From contig NZ_DASYGY010000007.1 of assembly GCF_035999195.1 (NCBI RefSeq), positions 310,001 through 374,000 of the forward strand: a DNA stretch of 64,000 nt. Reading direction: 5' to 3'. The position numbers were made by a program, and so were the translations under genes. Within the stretch, counting starts at the first letter, position 1; every line of letters begins with the position of its first letter. The notes under the pieces are model-generated. The model was given only the letters and a program-made list of their open reading frames with translations, was not told the origin of the DNA and ran no database searches. Origin of the DNA: Pseudoxanthomonas sp. Its GTDB lineage: Bacteria > Pseudomonadota > Gammaproteobacteria > Xanthomonadales > Xanthomonadaceae. Positions 1 to 10,457 of the stretch are shown here, one piece after another.

Positions 1-1069
1 CGCGTGCGGACAGCCAGACGCGCTCGCGACCCATGCCGGCGCTGGGCGCCTCGCCTTCGTCCACGCCCGGGTCGGGCTGGTCGTGGCGCGGGGCGGCGCC
101 TTCGATGCGGTCGATCTTGTTGAACACCAGCATCTGCGGCAGGTCGCCGGCGCCGATCTCCTGCAGCACCTCGTCGACCTGCGCGATGCGCTCCTCGCGG
201 TGCGGGTCGGCGGCATCGATGACGTGCAGCAGCAGGTCGGCTTCGCGCGCTTCGCTCAAGGTGGAGCGGAACGCGGCGACCAGCTCGTGCGGCAGGTCGC
301 GGACGAAGCCGACGGTGTCGGCCAGCACCACCGCGCCGCCGGGCAGGTCGATGCGGCGCACGGTCGGGTCCAAGGTGGCGAACAGCTGGTCGGCGGCGTA
401 GGCCTCGGCACCGGTCAGCACGTTGAACAGGGTGGACTTGCCGGCATTGGTGTAGCCGACCAGCGCCACGCGCGGCAGCTCGCTGCGCACGCGGGCCCGG
501 CGCATCTGCGTGCGCTGCACTTCGACTTTCTCCAGCCGCTTCTGCAGCTGCTCGACGCGCTTCTGCAGCAGGCGGCGGTCGGTTTCCAACTGGGTTTCGC
601 CCGGACCACGCAGGCCGATGGAGCCGCCGCGTTGCCGCTCCAGGTGGGTCCAGCCGCGCACCAGCCGGGTGGCCATGTGGCGCAGCTGCGCCAGTTCCAC
701 CTGCAGCTTGCCTTCGTGGCTGCGTGCGCGCTGGGCGAAGATGTCCAGGATCAGGCCGGTGCGGTCCAGCACGCGGCGCTGCAGGAACTTCTCCAGGTTG
801 CGTTCCTGGCCGGGAGAGAGCGGGAAGTTGACCAGGATCAGGTCGGCGCCGGTGGCGTCGGCGGCCGCCTTCACTTCCTCCAGCTTGCCGCTGCCGATCA
901 GCGTGGAGGGATTGGGACGGTCGATGCGCGCGGTCAGCAGCGCGGCGATGGTGGCGCCGGCCGAGCGCGCCAGGTCGCTGAACTCTTCGGTGAGGCCGTC
1001 GTCGGGACGGCCGCCGGCATGCGGCTGGATCAGCAGCGCATGCTCGCCCTTGCGGGATCTTTCAAACAA
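1..1069 (-). CDS. hflX: GTPase HflX, 3' end cut by window edge
   Basis: Ribosome-associated GTPase that splits stalled or heat-stressed 50S/70S particles. About 356 residues are visible. The N-terminal HflX domain (roughly residues 20-190) has the family hallmark 'GSGKLEEVK' and a coiled helical part. The G domain starts near residue 205 with G1 'GYTNAGKST', then G3 'DTVGF' and G4 'NKID'. The C-terminal end lies outside the window. I chose the TTG start at 1069 because the family begins with a short 'FERSRKGEHALLIQPH'-like stretch and a GAGG motif lies about 10 nt upstream; no ATG fits. It follows hfq by 34 nt in the same direction, the conserved miaA-hfq-hflX order, so co-transcription is likely. 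Confidence 0.95.
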   Translation of the reverse strand, partial: MFERSRKGEHALLIQPHAGGRPDDGLTEEFSDLARSAGATIAALLTARIDRPNPSTLIGSGKLEEVKAAADATGADLILVNFPLSPGQERNLEKFLQRRVLDRTGLILDIFAQRARSHEGKLQVELAQLRHMATRLVRGWTHLERQRGGSIGLRGPGETQLETDRRLLQKRVEQLQKRLEKVEVQRTQMRRARVRSELPRVALVGYTNAGKSTLFNVLTGAEAYAADQLFATLDPTVRRIDLPGGAVVLADTVGFVRDLPHELVAAFRSTLSEAREADLLLHVIDAADPHREERIAQVDEVLQEIGAGDLPQMLVFNKIDRIEGAAPRHDQPDPGVDEGEAPSAGMGRERVWLSAR

Positions 1070-1103
1070 TGGGGTCGTGCCTCGTCAATCGAGGCACGCA
1101 TTA

Positions 1104-1382
1104 TCACGCGGTTTCGTCGTCGCCGCCTTCCGCGTCTTCGTCACCCTGCTGCACGTAGCCGCCGCCCGGGCCCACGCGCACGTTGCGCGCCGGCACCACG
1201 GTGGAGATGGCGTGCTTGTAGACCATCTGGCTGACCGTGTTGCGCAGCAGGACCACGAACTGGTCGAAGGATTCGATGGTGCCCTGCAGCTTGATGCCGT
1301 TGACCAGGTAGACCGACACCGGGACGCGCTCGCGCCGCAGTGCATTCAGGAAAGGATCCTGCAGGGATTGCCCCTTGGACAT
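1104..1382 (-). CDS. hfq: RNA chaperone Hfq
   Basis: Sm-like hexameric RNA chaperone that pairs small RNAs with mRNAs. The 92-residue product has the Sm1 region (about residues 8-45, 'LNALRRERVPVSVYLVNGIK') and the Sm2 hallmark 'YKHAIST' near residue 55. The tail is short and acidic with glycines ('GDEDAEGGDDETA'), much shorter than the enterobacterial tail. A GGGAG ribosome binding site lies 6 nt before the ATG. It sits between miaA and hflX as in most gammaproteobacteria. The 163-nt gap to miaA, with a hairpin and a possible -10, suggests it also has its own promoter. Confidence 0.98.
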   Translation of the reverse strand: MSKGQSLQDPFLNALRRERVPVSVYLVNGIKLQGTIESFDQFVVLLRNTVSQMVYKHAISTVVPARNVRVGPGGGYVQQGDEDAEGGDDETA

Positions 1383-1403
1383 GACGTACTCCCGCCTTGC
1401 GTT

Positions 1404-1409
1404 CTTATA
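1404..1409 (-). promoter_or_regulatory. possible -10 element of hfq
   Basis: On the minus strand TATAAG lies 21 nt before the hfq start codon. No good -35 hexamer is found 16-18 nt further upstream, so this is only a suggestion. Read from sequence; not tested. Confidence 0.3.
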
Positions 1410-1462
1410 GGTATGTGGTGCCGAGCCGGGCCGACGAACTGCTCCCCTGTCGTCCCGGAGCC

Positions 1463-1482
1463 CCGATGTTACACAACATCGG
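1463..1482. promoter_or_regulatory. perfect 8-bp inverted repeat between miaA and hfq
   Basis: CCGATGTT-acac-AACATCGG forms a perfect hairpin or operator-like palindrome midway in the miaA-hfq gap. No T-tract follows on either strand, so it is not a classic terminator. It could be an operator or an RNA structure in the hfq leader. Confidence 0.35.
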
Positions 1483-1545
1483 CCCGGCAGGGCGTTGCCG
1501 AGTCAGGCAACCGGTCGCAATTCCGGCGAATGCGGGCCGAACGGG

Positions 1546-2502
1546 TCACGATGCGGGCAAGAACAGCGCCAGTGCCCGGTCCAGGCGGGCGCGCCCGGTG
1601 GCCGGATCGAACCAGCGCGCATCGAGTTCGCCGCGCAGCCAGGTGAGCTGGCGCTTGGCGAGCTGGCGGGTGGCGGCGATGGCGCGCTCGCGGAAGTCGG
1701 CGGCATCGCCCCGCCCGTCCAGGTATTCCCATGCCTGGCGATAGCCCACCGCGCGCACCGCCGGCAGGTCGAGCGGCGCGGCCACGGCCTGCAGGCCGGG
1801 CAGCGCGCGCAGGCGGCGGACTTCGTCGAGGAAGCCCTGCTCGAGCATCAGGTCGAAGCGCCGCGCGATGCGCGCATGCAGCACGGTGCGGTCCTCGGGC
1901 GCCAGCACCAGCTTCAGCACGCGGTACGGCAGTCGCGCGCCGCGTGCCTCCTGCTGCCATTGGCTGATCGGCGTGCCGGTCAGTCGGAACACCTCCAGCG
2001 CGCGCTGGATGCGCTGCGGATCGGTGGCGTGGATGCGTGCGGCGGCGACGGGATCGACCTGCGCCAGTTCGGCATGCAGGGCGGGCCACCCGCGGTCCTG
2101 TGCCTGCGCGGCGATGTCGGCGCGCAGCGCGGCATCGGCGGCCGGCATCTCGGCGAGTCCGTCGAGCAGCGCCCGGAAGTAGAGGCCGGTGCCGCCCGCC
2201 AGCACCGGCAGGCGGCCGCGAGCGGCGATGCCGTCCATCGCACGGCGCGCGTCGTGGGCGAACTCGGCGGCGGAATACGCTTGCCAGGGATCGCGCATGT
2301 CGAGCAGGTGGTGAGGGACGCGCGCCTGTTCGTCCCGCGTGGGTTTGGCCGCGCCGATGTCCAGGCCGCGGTAGACCAGCGCCGAATCGACGCTGACGAT
2401 GTCGCCGCCGAAGCGCTCGGCCACCTCCAGCGCGAACGCCGTCTTGCCCGACGCGGTCGGGCCCATGATGGCGATGGCGAGGGGACGTGCGTCGAGCGAC
2501 AT
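1546..2502 (-). CDS. miaA: tRNA dimethylallyltransferase MiaA
   Basis: Transfers a dimethylallyl group to N6 of A37 in tRNAs that read UNN codons. The 318-residue length is typical. The P-loop 'GPTASGKTAF' is at residues 14-23, followed by 'DSALVYRGLDIGAAKPT' and the DMAPP-binding 'LAGGTGLYFRALLDGL'; near the C-terminus is 'TRQLAKRQLTWLRGE'. First gene of miaA-hfq-hflX. The start is the first in-frame ATG that leaves the P-loop about 13 residues in, as is usual. Upstream is the divergent heme lipoprotein gene. Confidence 0.97.
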   Translation of the reverse strand: MSLDARPLAIAIMGPTASGKTAFALEVAERFGGDIVSVDSALVYRGLDIGAAKPTRDEQARVPHHLLDMRDPWQAYSAAEFAHDARRAMDGIAARGRLPVLAGGTGLYFRALLDGLAEMPAADAALRADIAAQAQDRGWPALHAELAQVDPVAAARIHATDPQRIQRALEVFRLTGTPISQWQQEARGARLPYRVLKLVLAPEDRTVLHARIARRFDLMLEQGFLDEVRRLRALPGLQAVAAPLDLPAVRAVGYRQAWEYLDGRGDAADFRERAIAATRQLAKRQLTWLRGELDARWFDPATGRARLDRALALFLPAS

Positions 2503-2737
2503 GCGGAGCGTGGGGCGTTGACGGCCGCCAAGCTTAACGTGCCATCACCCGTGCCCGAGGCGTTATGGGATGGCGGTCATGCTTGGACGACGCGAAGCGG
2601 CGCGCACGCGCACCGCTCGTGTACAGTCGGGCGGCGTCCACAGGGGGATGCCAGCGACAAGACCGATGCGCGTACGCCGCGTACGCGTCCCTTGTCCGCG
2701 CAACGGACGGCGTTCCTTCCTTGCGCGAGTCGACCGG

Positions 2738-5140
2738 ATGCCTGTGTCTTTCCTGTTCCCGCGCCAGCACCTGCTGGCCCTGTTCGCACTGTCCGTCCTG
2801 CTCACCGCCTGCGGCGCGGAGACACCCGCCTCCGGCGCCTCCACCGCGATCCCGGCATCCGCGTCATCGCCCTCGCCTGTGGCGCAGCCGGCGCGCGTGA
2901 TGGCGGCGGCCGTCCCCACCACCGCCGTGCCCAATCCCATCCTGTTCGTCACCCAGGTGCCGATGGCGGGCGATCCGTTCGCCAGCCGCATGTCGACGTT
3001 CGCCAATCACCTGCCGAGCATGCTGGCCCTGCCGCGCGGCGGCGACCTGATGATCCGTTACCCCGACGGCACGCTGCGCAACCTGACCCGGGAAGCCGGT
3101 TTCGGCATGGACGGCCAGCAGGGCGCCAACGCGATCGCGGTGCGCGAGCCCGCCGTTCACTGGAACGGCACCAAGGCCATCTTCAGCATGGTGGTCGGCG
3201 GGCCGCCGCAGCGTTACGTGCATCCCACCGCGAAGTGGCAGCTGTACGAGATCACCGGCCTGGGACAGGGCCAGACCGCCGTCATCACCAAGGTCGCGAA
3301 CCAGCCGGCGGACTACAACAACGTGTCGCCGCTTTACGACAGCCAGGACCGCATCCTGTTCACCTCGGATCGTCCGCGCGGCGGCGAAGCGCACCTGTAC
3401 CCTCAACTGGACGAATACGAAAGCACGCCGACGATCACCGGCATCTGGCAGCTCGATCCGCCGACCGGACAGGTGCGCCTGCTCAACCATGCGCCGAGCG
3501 GTGCGTTCTCGCCCAGCATCGACCGCTACGGCCGAGTGGTCTTCATCCGCTGGGACCACCTGCAGCGCGACCAGCAGGCCGATGCGGGCGGCTACGGTGC
3601 CTACGATGTCGCCAGCGAAGCCCCCGGCGCGGCCGGCATCGGCCTGCAGCCGGAAACCTTCCCCGAATCGCGCACCGGCATGAGCAGTCCGTACGGCCAG
3701 GTCAACGGCTTCACGTACAACCTGTTCACACCGTGGCAGATGAACCAGGACGGCACCGAGGAACTGACGCTCAACCATATCGGCCGGCAGGAGCTCTCGT
3801 TCGGCTATCTGCCCAGATCCTTCGCCGGCGACAGCGCGCTGTCGGACTATTCCAACACGGCACTGATCGCCAACAGGAAATACATCCGCATGGACGGCGG
3901 GCTGTTCCAGCTGCGCGAGGACCCGACCGTCGCCGGCAGCTACTACGCCATCTACACGCGCGAATTCTCCACCGGCGGCACCAACCAGATCGTCCGCATC
4001 ACCGGCGCGCCCTCGCTCAATGCCGAGCAGATGGAGATCCTCGATGCTTCGCCACCGGCCGACAGCAGCGGCAACCTCGCCGGAGGCCGCTTCCGCAACC
4101 CGCTGCCGATGAGCAGCGGCCACATGGTGGCCAGCTACACCAGCAGTCCGGTCTTCCAGGCGGGCGTGTCGCTGCGCCTGCACCAGCTGCAGACGAATGC
4201 CAATGGCCTGCTGGTGGCCGGCCCCGCGCTGACGCCGGGCATCAGCAAGAACCTGACGTGGTGGGATCCCGACACCCAGCGCAGCTACAGCGGTGCGCTG
4301 TGGGAAATCGAGCCGGTGGAAGTCGTGGCGCGATCGCGCCCGCCGGTGACGACCACGCCGATGGCGTCGCCCGAACAGTCGGTATTCGCCAGCGAGCAGG
4401 TCAACGAAGCCGCCTTCCGCGCATGGCTGAAAGCGAACCAGCTTGCGCTGATCGTCACCCGCAACCAGACCGCACGCGACCGCGACGACAGGCAGCAGCC
4501 TTACAACCTGCGCGTGCCCGGCGGCGTGCAGACGCTCGGCGGCAGCGGCAGGATCTACGAGGTGTCGCACTACCAGATCCTGCAGGCCAACATGATCCGC
4601 GCCTACAACAACGGCTCCATCTACCAGCGCGGGCGCCGTCCGATCGCCCAGCCGATGTCGGTGGCCGCGAACCCGGCCAACGCGGGTGGCCCCAGCGGCA
4701 GCGTGCGCATCGCGGCCGACGGCTCGACCGCGGCCTTCGTTCCCGCCAGCCGCGCACTGACCTGGCAGAGCACGGACGCGGCCGGCGTGCCGGTGGTGCG
4801 CGAGCGCCTGTGGGTGACGATGCAGCCCGGCGAGATCCGCACCTGCACCGGATGCCATGGCGAGAACGCCCGCAACCAGGCCGGCGCGGCGCCGTCCACC
4901 GCGCCCCCCGAGGCGCTGCGACTGTTGCTGCGGCACTGGAAGCAGCAGAACGCGGCCGATCCGATCCGGGTCAACGGCTCGCAGCCCCTCCTTCCGAACC
5001 GCTCCGCGGCGACGCCGACGGCAGGTGCGGTCGCCACGCCTGGCGAGACGGGCGCGGCATTGACGTCCGCCTGGTTGCGAGACGTGCAGCCGGCCCGCCT
5101 GCCGACGCCCGTTCGCAGGCCCGGCGGGCAGCTGCGCTGA
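2738..5140 (+). CDS. HzsA-like c-type cytochrome lipoprotein
   Basis: Predicted exported lipoprotein of 800 residues. A lipobox (LLTAC, Cys25) follows a hydrophobic stretch. A Ser/Pro/Ala-rich linker leads into a long region with beta-propeller-like repeats ('ILFTSDRPRGG', 'VVFIRWDHL'). Near the C-terminus, 'RERLWVTMQPGEI' precedes one CTGCH heme-attachment motif (Cys703, Cys706, His707). Family knowledge: this layout with the terminal CxxCH is shared with proteins annotated as hydrazine-synthase-alpha-like (HzsA middle domain). Nothing suggests hydrazine metabolism here; no beta/gamma subunit genes are adjacent. It stands alone, divergent from miaA and convergent with folP. The start at 2738 is chosen because it gives a proper signal peptide; the frame is open 168 nt further upstream. 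Confidence 0.75.
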   Translation: MPVSFLFPRQHLLALFALSVLLTACGAETPASGASTAIPASASSPSPVAQPARVMAAAVPTTAVPNPILFVTQVPMAGDPFASRMSTFANHLPSMLALPRGGDLMIRYPDGTLRNLTREAGFGMDGQQGANAIAVREPAVHWNGTKAIFSMVVGGPPQRYVHPTAKWQLYEITGLGQGQTAVITKVANQPADYNNVSPLYDSQDRILFTSDRPRGGEAHLYPQLDEYESTPTITGIWQLDPPTGQVRLLNHAPSGAFSPSIDRYGRVVFIRWDHLQRDQQADAGGYGAYDVASEAPGAAGIGLQPETFPESRTGMSSPYGQVNGFTYNLFTPWQMNQDGTEELTLNHIGRQELSFGYLPRSFAGDSALSDYSNTALIANRKYIRMDGGLFQLREDPTVAGSYYAIYTREFSTGGTNQIVRITGAPSLNAEQMEILDASPPADSSGNLAGGRFRNPLPMSSGHMVASYTSSPVFQAGVSLRLHQLQTNANGLLVAGPALTPGISKNLTWWDPDTQRSYSGALWEIEPVEVVARSRPPVTTTPMASPEQSVFASEQVNEAAFRAWLKANQLALIVTRNQTARDRDDRQQPYNLRVPGGVQTLGGSGRIYEVSHYQILQANMIRAYNNGSIYQRGRRPIAQPMSVAANPANAGGPSGSVRIAADGSTAAFVPASRALTWQSTDAAGVPVVRERLWVTMQPGEIRTCTGCHGENARNQAGAAPSTAPPEALRLLLRHWKQQNAADPIRVNGSQPLLPNRSAATPTAGAVATPGETGAALTSAWLRDVQPARLPTPVRRPGGQLR

Positions 5141-5231
5141 CGCGTCACGTGTCCGATCCCGCGGTGCGCATGACATGGGCACCCGGGGTCGACGTCGCTG
5201 CCGACGCGCCGGACACCACGCGCTGCCGGAG

Positions 5232-6131
5232 TCAGTCGTCGTCGGGCCAGCGGATCGTCGGGGCGGCCGCCGGCGTGCGCGGCGCGGGGATCGCGGCCAC
5301 CGCATTCCAGACCTTCAGTGCGTCCACAGTGGCGGCCACGTCATGCACGCGCACGATGGCGGCGCCGCGCTGCGTGGCGATCAGGTGCGCGGCGACCGAT
5401 CCGGCCATGCGTTCCGCCGGCACCTCGCGGCCGGTGATCTGGCCGATGCTGCGCTTGCGCGACAGCCCGGCCAGCACCGGCACGCCGAGCTCGCCGAAGC
5501 GCTCCAGTTGCGCGAGCAGCTGCAGATTGTGCGCGGTGTCCTTGCCGAAGCCGAAGCCCGGGTCGACGACGAGGCGTTTTTTCGGAATGCCGGCCATCTC
5601 GGCCGCGAAGATGCGCTCGGCGAGGAAGCGATGGACCTCGCCGACGACATCGTCGTAGTCGGGCGCGGACTGCATCGAATGCGGCTCGCCCTGCATGTGC
5701 ATGATGACGACGGGCACGCCGAGCGCCGCCGCCGTTTCCAGCGCACCGTCGCGCCGTAGTCCGTAGACGTCGTTGATCATCCCCGCGCCGGCCCCGACCG
5801 CGGCGCGCATCACCTCGGGCTTGGAGGTGTCGATGCTGATCGGCACCTGCACGTGCGCGACGAGTCGTTCGATCACGGGGATGACGCGGCGCAGTTCCTC
5901 GTCGAGCGCTACGGCGCCGGCGCCCGGCCGCGTCGATTCACCGCCGATATCGAGCAGGTCGGCACCCTGCTCCACCAGCGACAGCGCATGCGCGATGGCG
6001 GCCTCCGCCGTGTCGTGCAACCCGCCGTCGGAGAAGGAATCCGGCGTGACGTTGACGATGCCCATGACCCGCGGGCGATCCAGCGTCAACACGCGACCGC
6101 CGCACTCCAGCACTGGGGTGGTATCGAACAT
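5232..6131 (-). CDS. folP: Dihydropteroate synthase
   Basis: Condenses p-aminobenzoate with 6-hydroxymethyl-dihydropterin pyrophosphate in folate synthesis; the sulfonamide target. It has the pterin- and pABA-site motifs 'NVTPDSFSDGG' (about residue 27) and 'DIGGESTRPG' (about residue 61), 'SIDTSKPEV', 'INDVYG' and 'SRKRSIG'. Its 299 residues include a Pro/Ala-rich tail of about 20. The ATG at 6131 overlaps the upstream stop as TGATG, pointing to translational coupling; a GTG one codon earlier (6134) is possible. In many gammaproteobacteria folP is followed by glmM; here it ends the unit. Confidence 0.97.
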   Translation of the reverse strand: MFDTTPVLECGGRVLTLDRPRVMGIVNVTPDSFSDGGLHDTAEAAIAHALSLVEQGADLLDIGGESTRPGAGAVALDEELRRVIPVIERLVAHVQVPISIDTSKPEVMRAAVGAGAGMINDVYGLRRDGALETAAALGVPVVIMHMQGEPHSMQSAPDYDDVVGEVHRFLAERIFAAEMAGIPKKRLVVDPGFGFGKDTAHNLQLLAQLERFGELGVPVLAGLSRKRSIGQITGREVPAERMAGSVAAHLIATQRGAAIVRVHDVAATVDALKVWNAVAAIPAPRTPAAAPTIRWPDDD

Positions 6132-6328
6132 CACTTCCCGCCCTTCCGGCGTTCATCGCGGGAGACCGCGCCCGACCCGACGCCGAACGCGACGCCCAGC
6201 GCAACACCGATCGCGATGCCCACACCGATATTGCCCATCGCCGCCCCGACCGCCACACCGATCGCGATGCCTGCCCCGATACCGACCGGCAGCATCGGAT
6301 GTTTCGCGCGCTTGTCGTCGCCTGCCAT
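6131..6328 (-). CDS. glycine-zipper small membrane protein
   Basis: Sixty-five residues: a short basic N-terminus, about 40 residues built almost only of Gly, Ala, Val and Ile, and a basic C-terminus ('SRDERRKGGK'). The core holds two copies of a 'GIAIGVA' unit, a glycine-zipper pattern expected to form two packed membrane helices. Function unknown; I do not recognise a named family. It lies between ftsH (with a terminator in between) and folP, to which it is coupled by a TGATG overlap. Its start at 6328 lies just downstream of the ftsH terminator. Confidence 0.7.
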   Translation of the reverse strand: MAGDDKRAKHPMLPVGIGAGIAIGVAVGAAMGNIGVGIAIGVALGVAFGVGSGAVSRDERRKGGK

Positions 6329-6340
6329 GGAATCCCGTGC

Positions 6341-6373
6341 AAAGAAAAAAGGCCAGACATCAGTCTGGCCTTT
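6341..6373 (-). terminator. Rho-independent terminator of ftsH
   Basis: On the minus strand an 8-bp perfect stem (GGCCAGAC / GTCTGGCC, 4-nt loop; 6351-6370) is followed by TTTTTTCTTT, 22 nt after the ftsH stop codon. It separates ftsH from the glycine-zipper/folP pair. Confidence 0.85.
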
Positions 6374-6395
6374 CGTCATCGTGCTGGCAACGCAC

Positions 6396-8327
<1,932 letters not shown>

Positions 8328-8376
8328 CCTCATCGGCTCCGGTGTTCCTCTTTGCGCTTGCGCACGTTACGTGACC

Positions 8377-9009
8377 TTACTTGATTTGGATCCGCTTGCC
8401 TTGTCCCAGGGCGTAGACCTCGGGCGAGCGCTTGCGGGACGCGTCCGGCTTGCGGATCGCCACCTTGTCATAGCGGCGGCGAAGCTCGCGGATGTAGTCG
8501 TCCGAGCCGGCGCCCTGGAACAGCTTGATCAGGAAGGCCCCGCCCGGTTTCAGGTGGACATCGGCGAATTCCATCGCCAGTTCCGCCAGATGCATCATCC
8601 GCGGCTGGTCCACCGCATCCACACCACTCTTATTGGGGGCCATATCGGACAGCACAAGGTCCACCCGTGCACCGTCCAGCATGGCCTCCAGTCGAGATAG
8701 GACGCTGTCTTCCCTGAAATCCCCATGAAGGAAGTCCACGCCGGCCAGCGGCGGCATGTCCAGGATGTCCATGGCGACCACACGGCCGCTGTCCCCCATC
8801 GCCTGGCGCACGAACTGGGACCAGCCGCCCGGCGCGGCGCCCAGGTCGACCACCACCATGCCCGGCTTGAGCAGGCGGTCGCGTTCCAGCAGCTCCTCCA
8901 GCTTGTAGGCCGCACGCGAGCGCAGGCCCTCGGCCTGGGCCTTTTTCACGTAGGGATCGGAGAAGTGTTCCTTCAGCCAGCGCTGGCTGCTCTTGCTGCG
9001 GGTGGCCAT
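8377..9009 (-). CDS. rlmE: 23S rRNA (uridine2552-2'-O)-methyltransferase RlmE
   Basis: Heat-shock rRNA methyltransferase (RrmJ/FtsJ) that modifies U2552 in the A loop. The 210 residues match the family. The SAM site 'DLGAAPGGWSQ' lies near residue 60; 'LSDMAPNKSG' and 'LIKLFQG' carry catalytic Asp and Lys. The start at 9009 gives the canonical 'MATRSKSSQRWLKEH' N-terminus with GGAGA 10 nt upstream; in-frame ATGs at 9072 and 9177 would add a non-conserved Gly/Ser-rich leader and run into the divergent yhbY region. Precedes ftsH by 49 nt. Confidence 0.96.
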   Translation of the reverse strand: MATRSKSSQRWLKEHFSDPYVKKAQAEGLRSRAAYKLEELLERDRLLKPGMVVVDLGAAPGGWSQFVRQAMGDSGRVVAMDILDMPPLAGVDFLHGDFREDSVLSRLEAMLDGARVDLVLSDMAPNKSGVDAVDQPRMMHLAELAMEFADVHLKPGGAFLIKLFQGAGSDDYIRELRRRYDKVAIRKPDASRKRSPEVYALGQGKRIQIK

Positions 9010-9110
9010 GGCGGCGGGGTCTCCGGGCACGCTGCGACGGGAGCCGCCGGAGCCGTTCGTGGGGGTCGTCATGATACCCTGATCGCCCTTCCAGACCCGT
9101 ACCGTGCCGC

Positions 9111-9416
9111 ATGCCTGTTGCCCTGACCGCTGCCCAGACCCGTTTCCTGCGCGGCCAGGCCCATGACCTGAAGGCACTGCTGCAGATCGGCAACAAGGGC
9201 GTCACCCCGGCCTTCCTGGCCGAGCTGGACGCCGTGCTGGAGCAGCACGAACTGGTCAAGGTGAAGGTCGTCGGCGAAGACCGCGAGGCCCGCGACGCCA
9301 TGATCGGCGAACTCGCCGACAAGGCCGACGCCGCCCTCGTGCAGCGCATCGGCCATACCGCTGTTCTGTACCGCCCCAGCAAGGAACGCCGGCACATCGT
9401 GCTGCCGCGCGGCTGA
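9111..9416 (+). CDS. yhbY: YhbY-type RNA-binding (CRM) protein
   Basis: Single CRM-domain protein of 101 residues associated with the large ribosomal subunit. It has the domain core 'LLQIGNKGVTPAFLAELD' and 'ELVKVKVVGE', with the GxxG-like loop 'IGNKG'. Divergent from rlmE, the usual genomic neighbour of yhbY. First of a plus-strand run with the Mth938-like and M15-type genes. Confidence 0.93.
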   Translation: MPVALTAAQTRFLRGQAHDLKALLQIGNKGVTPAFLAELDAVLEQHELVKVKVVGEDREARDAMIGELADKADAALVQRIGHTAVLYRPSKERRHIVLPRG

Positions 9417-9439
9417 TCCCGGCACGCGGTCCGCCTGCC

Positions 9440-9817
9440 ATGCAACTGAGCCACGAACTGCCCGACTACGCCTTCGCCCTGCGGTCCGCCGACGGCAGCA
9501 TGGCGCGCGTCAATGATCGCACGCTGTCGGCCAGCTTCATCCTGTCGCCGCAGCGACTGATCGAAGACTGGCCCGCGCGCGACAGCGCTGCGCTGTCACC
9601 GGAGGACCTGGCGCCCCTGCTCGCGTTGCAGCCGGAGGTGATCCTGCTGGGAACCGGCGACCGCCAGGTGTTCCCGCCCGCCGCCGTGATGGCGGCCTGC
9701 CTGCGCCAGGGCGTGGGCCTGGAAGTGATGACCAACGCCGCCGCCGCCCGCACCTTCAACGTGCTGGCCGGGGAATCGCGCAAGGTCGTGGCCGGTTTCC
9801 TGCTGGCTCCCCGCTGA
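9440..9817 (+). CDS. Mth938-like (DUF498) domain protein
   Basis: A 125-residue cytosolic protein of the Mth938/NDUFAF3-like fold family. Typical features are 'PEVILLGTGDRQVFPP' and 'GVGLEVMTNAAAARTFNVLAGESRKVVAGFLL'. In mitochondria the related NDUFAF3 helps complex I assembly; the bacterial role is unproven. It lies 23 nt after yhbY and 13 nt before the M15-type lipoprotein, so probably one transcript. Confidence 0.85.
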   Translation: MQLSHELPDYAFALRSADGSMARVNDRTLSASFILSPQRLIEDWPARDSAALSPEDLAPLLALQPEVILLGTGDRQVFPPAAVMAACLRQGVGLEVMTNAAAARTFNVLAGESRKVVAGFLLAPR

Positions 9818-9830
9818 CCCCGGCGCGGCG

Positions 9831-10457
9831 ATGCGTCGCGCCCTGCTGCTGTTGGTCGTCGGAGCGGTCGCGGCCTGCACCCCTCCCGCCCCGGATGCCG
9901 ACCGGCGTTACGCGGCATGGCGGGAAAGCGCGGATGCGCAGGGCCTCGGCGAGTACGCGCGCCTCCTGGCCGATGCAGGCGTCGGTGACGTCGTCCCCAT
10001 GCCCGCACTGCTGCGGTCGAGTCGTCGCTGGCAGGCCTGCGGGGCGCCGGAATTCCTGCTGCCACCCACGGATCGCGCCACCGCCATCGTGCCGACCCTG
10101 CGCGTGGTGGCGCAGTTGCAGGCCATGGGGATCGTCGACGGCAGCGGGGCGCGATCCGGTTACCGGTCGGCGGACGTGAATCGCTGTTCGGGCGGAAGCA
10201 CCCGCAGCCGCCACCTGCTCAACGCAGCGCTGGACTTCGACCTGGCCGACGACACCCGCGTGGATGCCCTGTGCGCGTTCTGGCGCACCCGGGGACCGTC
10301 GCTGGCGATGGGATTGGGTTTCTACACGCCGACACGGATCCATATCGACACGGCGGGACATCGCACCTGGGGAACCGATCACAGTCGCGGCACCTCGCTG
10401 TGCACGGGCACCACCGATCAGTCGGCAGCGCGCACCAACCGCACCCACACGCCGTAG
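9831..10457 (+). CDS. M15-type peptidase lipoprotein
   Basis: Predicted exported lipoprotein (208 residues; lipobox ending at Cys16, 'VAAC') with a D,D-carboxypeptidase/M15-like C-terminal domain. 'SGYRSADVNR' is followed by a likely zinc set: His128, an Asp at 135/137 ('HLLNAALDFDL') and His171 ('RIHID'). It may trim peptidoglycan peptides at the outer membrane; the substrate is inferred only from the fold. Its last 40 nt overlap the tail of the convergent EEP lipoprotein gene. The last 20 or so residues are Thr/Arg-rich and probably not part of the domain. Confidence 0.75.
   Translation: MRRALLLLVVGAVAACTPPAPDADRRYAAWRESADAQGLGEYARLLADAGVGDVVPMPALLRSSRRWQACGAPEFLLPPTDRATAIVPTLRVVAQLQAMGIVDGSGARSGYRSADVNRCSGGSTRSRHLLNAALDFDLADDTRVDALCAFWRTRGPSLAMGLGFYTPTRIHIDTAGHRTWGTDHSRGTSLCTGTTDQSAARTNRTHTP

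Noticed and set aside
2738..5140. Inference of hydrazine or anammox metabolism from the HzsA-like protein
   Set aside because: Only one related domain, no partner subunits and no related pathway genes; similarity of fold does not show that reaction.
1495..5658. Very long plus-strand open frame across miaA and folP, and similar long frames (for example 83-1234, 2864-5305, 5853-8384, 47751-49229)
   Set aside because: They lie opposite or out of frame to clearly conserved genes and have Arg/Ala/Gly/His-rich composition typical of shadow frames in GC-rich DNA.
9010..9177. Longer RlmE starting at 9072 or 9177
   Set aside because: The extra residues are not conserved, and the internal ATG at 9009 has a ribosome binding site and gives the normal N-terminus.
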